DNA from: Glycomyces arizonensis DSM 44726
GTDB taxonomy: Bacteria > Actinomycetota > Actinomycetes > Mycobacteriales > Micromonosporaceae
Assembly (NCBI RefSeq): GCF_000482705.1
Contig: NZ_AXWO01000015.1
Span: 62,001-126,000, forward strand
Direction of reading: 5' to 3'
Length of the DNA: 64,000 bases
In this document: in pieces, positions 61,017 to 64,000 of the stretch
Numbering within the stretch: position 1 is the stretch's first letter
Layout of the letters: the number at the start of each line of letters is the position of its first letter
Program-made: the position numbers and the translations under genes
Notes under the pieces: generated by a model
Database searches by the model: none
Seen by the model: the letters and a program-made list of their open reading frames with translations, nothing else
Told to the model about the DNA's origin: nothing

Positions 61017-61594
61017 CGGCACTGCGCGTCGAGGGCACCGCCGCCGAGCCGGACATGATTGCGGCGGAGGCCGCCGCCGCGGCCTTCCTCAAAGCACTGG
61101 GCGTGCCGCAGGACGCTGAGCACCTGGAGGCCACGCCGCGGCGGATGGCCCGGGCCTGGGCGGAGATGCTCACGCCGCGCCCCTTCGATCTGACGACATT
61201 CCCCAACGAGGAGTGCTACGACGAACTCGTCCTGGCCCGGGAGATCCCGTTCCGATCGGTGTGCGAACACCACCTGCTGCCGTTCACCGGTCATGCGTGC
61301 GTGGGCTATCTGCCCGGCCAGCGGGTGCTCGGCCTCTCCAAGCTCGCCCGCGTCGTCGAGCACTTCGCCTGCCGGCCGCAGACACAGGAGCGGCTGACCA
61401 AACAGACCGCCGACTGGCTGCAAGAGCACCTCGGCGCCCGGGCCGTCGGCGTGGTGATCCGGGCCGAGCACTCGTGCATGACGCTGCGCGGCGCGCAGGC
61501 GACCGGATCCAGCACGGTGACCTCGACCCTGCTGGGGCATCTGCGCACCGACCCGCGTTCCCGCCAAGAGTTCCTCTCGCTGGCCGGTTTCTGA
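61013..61594 (+). CDS. folE: GTP cyclohydrolase I
   Basis: A 193-residue T-fold enzyme of normal length. The zinc ligands are Cys84 (FRSVCEHHLLPFTGHA), His87 and Cys155 (EHSCMTLRG); the GTP-binding LGLSKLARVVE and QERLTKQTADWL are complete. It converts GTP to 7,8-dihydroneopterin triphosphate for folate or tetrahydrobiopterin. It is coupled by ATGA to a leader ORF, diverges from an Fe-S-type regulator, and is followed 56 bp later by a flavoenzyme gene. Confidence 0.93.
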   Translation: MTALRVEGTAAEPDMIAAEAAAAAFLKALGVPQDAEHLEATPRRMARAWAEMLTPRPFDLTTFPNEECYDELVLAREIPFRSVCEHHLLPFTGHACVGYLPGQRVLGLSKLARVVEHFACRPQTQERLTKQTADWLQEHLGARAVGVVIRAEHSCMTLRGAQATGSSTVTSTLLGHLRTDPRSRQEFLSLAGF

Positions 61595-61650
61595 GCCGCC
61601 CACCCCCAGACAGACCCCGTTCCGCACCGAACCGCCAAAGGAGCAGCACC

Positions 61651-62880
61651 ATGGACGGCACACAACAGGTCGTGATCATAGGCGGCGGCCTCGCCGGAGC
61701 CAAGACCGCCGAGGCCCTCCGGGACCACGGTTTCACCGGCACCGTCACACTGATCGCCGCCGAGGCGCACCTGCCCTACGAGCGCCCTCCCATGTCCAAG
61801 AGCTTCCTCATCGGAGCGTCCCCCTTCGACGACGCGCTGGTCCATACCGCGGAGTGGTACCGGGAGAAGGAGATCGACCTGCGCACGGGCACCCGTGCCA
61901 TCGCCCTTGACACCGGTAGACACCGCGTGGGCCTCGAAGACGGCGACGAGGTGGCGTACGACAAACTCGTCTTGGCCACGGGCTCGACGCCGCGTCGGCT
62001 GCCCGTGCCCGGCGCGGAGGCGAGCGGAGTCCACTACCTGCGCACCCGCGAGGACTCGGACGCCATCCGCTCCACATTCGGTCCCGGACGGCGCCTCGTC
62101 GTCATCGGCGGCGGGTGGATCGGGCTCGAGGTCGCCGCGGCCGCTCGCGGTGCGGGCACCGAGGTCTGCGTCGTCGAGGCCGCCGATCTGCCGCTGTCGG
62201 CCGCGCTCGGTCCCGAACTGGCCGTGGTCTTCGCCGACCTGCACCGGGCCAACGGGGTCGACCTGCGCCTGAGCACACGACTGAATGCCGTCCTGACCGA
62301 TGGTGGCCGGGCCGTCGGCGTGGAACTGGACGGCGGCGAGCGGATCGACGCCGACGGCATCGTGGTCGGCATCGGTGCGGTTCCCCAGACGGGCCTGGCC
62401 GAGGCCGCCGGTCTGGCCGTCGACGACGGCGTGCTCGTCGATGCCTCGCTGCGCACCAGCGACCCCGACGTCTACGCCGTCGGCGACATCGCCAACCACG
62501 ACCATCCCGCCCTGGGGCGACGGATGCGGGTCGAGCACTGGGCCGCCGCGCTCAACCAGCCGTCCGTCGCCGCCGCGGCCCTGCTCGGCGGCGCGGAGCG
62601 GTACACCGAACTGCCTTACTTCTACAGCGACCAGTACGACCTCGGCATGGAGTACATAGGGCACTCTCCCGAAGGCTCCTACGACCGGATCGTCGTCCGC
62701 GGTGCCCTGGCCGCTCAGAAGTTCGTGGCCTTCTGGCTCGACCGCGACAACCGGATCAAGGCCGCGATGAATGTCAACGTCTGGGACGTAGTCGACCAGA
62801 TCAAGCACCTTATCGGCGATGGAAGGCCGATCGACCCCGAGCGGCTCGCCGACCCTGGTGTGCCCTACGCCGAGCTGTAG
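61651..62880 (+). CDS. FAD/NAD(P)H-dependent ferredoxin-reductase-like oxidoreductase
   Basis: A 409-residue two-dinucleotide-fold flavoenzyme: FAD loop VVIIGGGLAGAKTAEAL, NAD(P) loop VVIGGGWIGLEVAAAARG, a TxxxAIALDTG strand and the second FAD motif DVYAVGDIA, then a C-terminal reductase domain. It is of the BphA4/rubredoxin-reductase type and should reduce a ferredoxin or another small carrier. AAAGGAG precedes the ATG. It forms an operon with folE (56-bp gap). An Fe-S-sensing regulator upstream would fit a redox-responsive unit. Confidence 0.9.
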   Translation: MDGTQQVVIIGGGLAGAKTAEALRDHGFTGTVTLIAAEAHLPYERPPMSKSFLIGASPFDDALVHTAEWYREKEIDLRTGTRAIALDTGRHRVGLEDGDEVAYDKLVLATGSTPRRLPVPGAEASGVHYLRTREDSDAIRSTFGPGRRLVVIGGGWIGLEVAAAARGAGTEVCVVEAADLPLSAALGPELAVVFADLHRANGVDLRLSTRLNAVLTDGGRAVGVELDGGERIDADGIVVGIGAVPQTGLAEAAGLAVDDGVLVDASLRTSDPDVYAVGDIANHDHPALGRRMRVEHWAAALNQPSVAAAALLGGAERYTELPYFYSDQYDLGMEYIGHSPEGSYDRIVVRGALAAQKFVAFWLDRDNRIKAAMNVNVWDVVDQIKHLIGDGRPIDPERLADPGVPYAEL

Positions 62881-62992
62881 TCCCGCAATGCCGCTGCCGG
62901 CCCGGCCGCCATCCTGCGACGGCGTCGGTGAGGTCGGCCGCCTTCAGCCCCTACCATTCGGTACTCCATGGCCGGCGTGTTCATCGGATCGT

Positions 62993-63841
62993 CTATGCCA
63001 GGTCGGACATGTCGAGCGCGAAACGATAGCGGACGTCGCCCCGCTCCAGGCGGTCGAGCGCCTCGTTCACCTGCGCGGAGGGCAGCACCTCGACGTCGGC
63101 GGCGATGCCGTGGTCGGCACAGAACTCCAGCATGGAGGCCGTGCCAGGACGGCCGCCGCTGCCGGCCGAACTGAGCTTCTTGCGTCCCACGAGCAGATCA
63201 GTGGTCTGCAGGGCGACCGGGCCGAGGTGGCCGAGCAGGCTGAGGGTGCCGTCCAGGGCGACGAGCCCCAGGTAGGGGGCGACGTCGTGCGGGGCGGCGA
63301 TGGTATCGATGACGACGTCGAACCGGTCCCGGGCCGCGGCCATTTCCGTTTCCTCAGCGGACACGAGTAGCTCGTGCGCGCCGAGGCGTGCTGCGTCGGC
63401 GGCCTTGCTCCTCGATCGACTGATCACCGTGGTCTCGGCTCCGAGCGCGGCGGCGAATCGGACGGCGAGGTGGCCGAGGCCGCCCAGCCCCGCCACCGCG
63501 ACGCGGGTCCCGGCCGTGACGCCGAGGGCTCGCAGCGGCTCCCACACGGTGATCCCCGCGCACAGCAGCGGAGCCGCGGACGCGGCGTCGAGCCCGACGG
63601 GAAGCGGGTAGGCGAATCGGTCGCGGACGACGTACTCCCGGGAGTAGGCCCCCAGCGTCGTCGACCCGTCGTGGCGGTCCGTGCCGCCGTAGGTGAGGGT
63701 CGGGAACTCAGAGCAGAAGTTCTCCTGCCCCGCGCGGCACATGCGGCACACGCCGCATGAGTCGACGATGTTGCCGACCGCGACCGCGTCCCCGGCGGCG
63801 AATCGGTCAGGGCGTGGGCGAAAGTCGTTGATGCCGGTCAT
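62993..63841 (-). pseudogene. Zinc alcohol dehydrogenase truncated by an IS, with IS-derived start
   Basis: The protein reads [11 protein letters not shown], then DRFAAGDAVAVGNIVDSCGVCRMCRAGQ and the full catalytic and NAD(P) parts (AGLGGLGHLAVRFAAALGAE). It ends in a complete tail (VRYRFALDMSDLA). This is the YahK/AdhC (CAD-like) family, normally about 350 residues; here about 70 N-terminal residues, with Cys/His zinc ligands and GHE, are missing. The first eleven codons lie in the IS end (63808 onwards). Without the first zinc ligands it cannot be active. Confidence 0.75.
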
Positions 63842-64000
63842 GTCGTGATGCCGATGAATGGCAGGGGTCTGGTGTGGTCGCGGGCGTTATGCCTGGTGGC
63901 CTTGGCGAGGTTGGTGACTCCGGCCAGGCGAAGGGCGCCGATGGCGAGGTTTCGGAAGCTCGCCATGGCGCGGGGCGCGTTCCCGGTCCGGAGTCGGGAG
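63808..64000 (-). mobile_element. ISAs1-family insertion sequence, right end (continues beyond window)
   Basis: CAGGGCGTGGGCGAAAGTCG at 63808 fits ISAs1-type terminal repeats (CAGGG...). Read leftward, the last codons of the transposase are visible: [20 protein letters not shown], then [17 protein letters not shown] and the stop at 63838. The family end is xRTGxxPxxMAxxRNLAIxxxRLAGxTN. The rest lies outside the window. Confidence 0.75.
63838..64000 (-). CDS. ISAs1-family transposase, C-terminal end (partial)
   Basis: The last 53 codons of a DDE transposase are seen ([43 protein letters not shown] stop). It catalyses the movement of the element. The stop TGA overlaps, in + coordinates 63838-63840, the ATG (63839-63841) that starts the truncated dehydrogenase frame. 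The 5' end is outside the window. Confidence 0.7.
   Translation of the reverse strand, partial: SRLRTGNAPRAMASFRNLAIGALRLAGVTNLAKATRHNARDHTRPLPFIGITT

Overview
The window is about 70% GC with very few intergenic AT tracts. It carries GTG starts, ATGA/GTGA stop-start overlaps, an AfsR/SARP regulator, CBM2 and CBM13 modules, Lrp/AsnC regulators with two domain pairs, and an EACC1-type conflict gene. All of this points to a soil or plant-litter actinomycete. Plant cell wall degradation genes plus a SARP and EACC1 fit the Glycomycetaceae/Micromonosporaceae/Streptomyces range; I favour a Glycomyces-like organism, but that is inference.

Layout. 1-3.5 kb: end of an FMN reductase, an MFS exporter and a secreted CE15 glucuronoyl esterase with CBM2. 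4-5.7 kb: a methyltransferase and an unknown protein with an aerolysin-like Ser/Thr pattern. 5.9-14.3 kb: a plant polysaccharide locus. Two sugar ABC permeases diverge from a binding lipoprotein plus a six-hairpin glycosidase; two identical LacI-type operators sit between them. Two GH43 enzymes (one internal, one secreted with a ricin-type CBM13) and a decayed arabinofuranosidase follow. 14.4-22.4 kb: thiol and redox enzymes, an SDR/AraC divergent pair, a 265-bp MITE-like element, an Lrp-type regulator with an MFS pump, an HD hydrolase, an I36-type inhibitor and a 45-residue exported peptide. 22.4-28.3 kb: a SARP regulator, a YchJ-like protein, an alcohol dehydrogenase, a lipoprotein and a membrane-anchored protein.

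28.3-33.1 kb holds the most unusual locus. An EACC1 gene overlaps by four bases a 1455-residue protein that joins an N-terminal caspase-like protease to four FtsK/EccC-type P-loop modules. Its core matches type VII secretion EccC, but it has no membrane segments and no other secretion genes lie nearby. This suggests a soluble, NTP-controlled, protease-armed conflict (defence/suicide) device. Upstream, 33.1-36.5 kb is a tightly overlapped ABC exporter / histidine kinase / response regulator operon, preceded by tryptophanase.

38-60 kb is a patchwork of small regulators, SDRs, membrane and secreted proteins and broken genes: a decayed IS200/IS605-type element, a frameshifted small gene, SDR, SulP and IS5-transposase fragments. 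It includes a Rox-like FAD monooxygenase with an in-frame 33-bp tandem repeat and a 17-codon leader peptide plus hairpin. A second kinase/regulator pair lies at 54-56 kb.

60-64 kb: a regulator with a Cys cluster that could hold an Fe-S centre diverges from a leader peptide, folE and a ferredoxin-reductase-like enzyme. The window ends in an ISAs1-family insertion that has cut an alcohol dehydrogenase and given it a new start codon.
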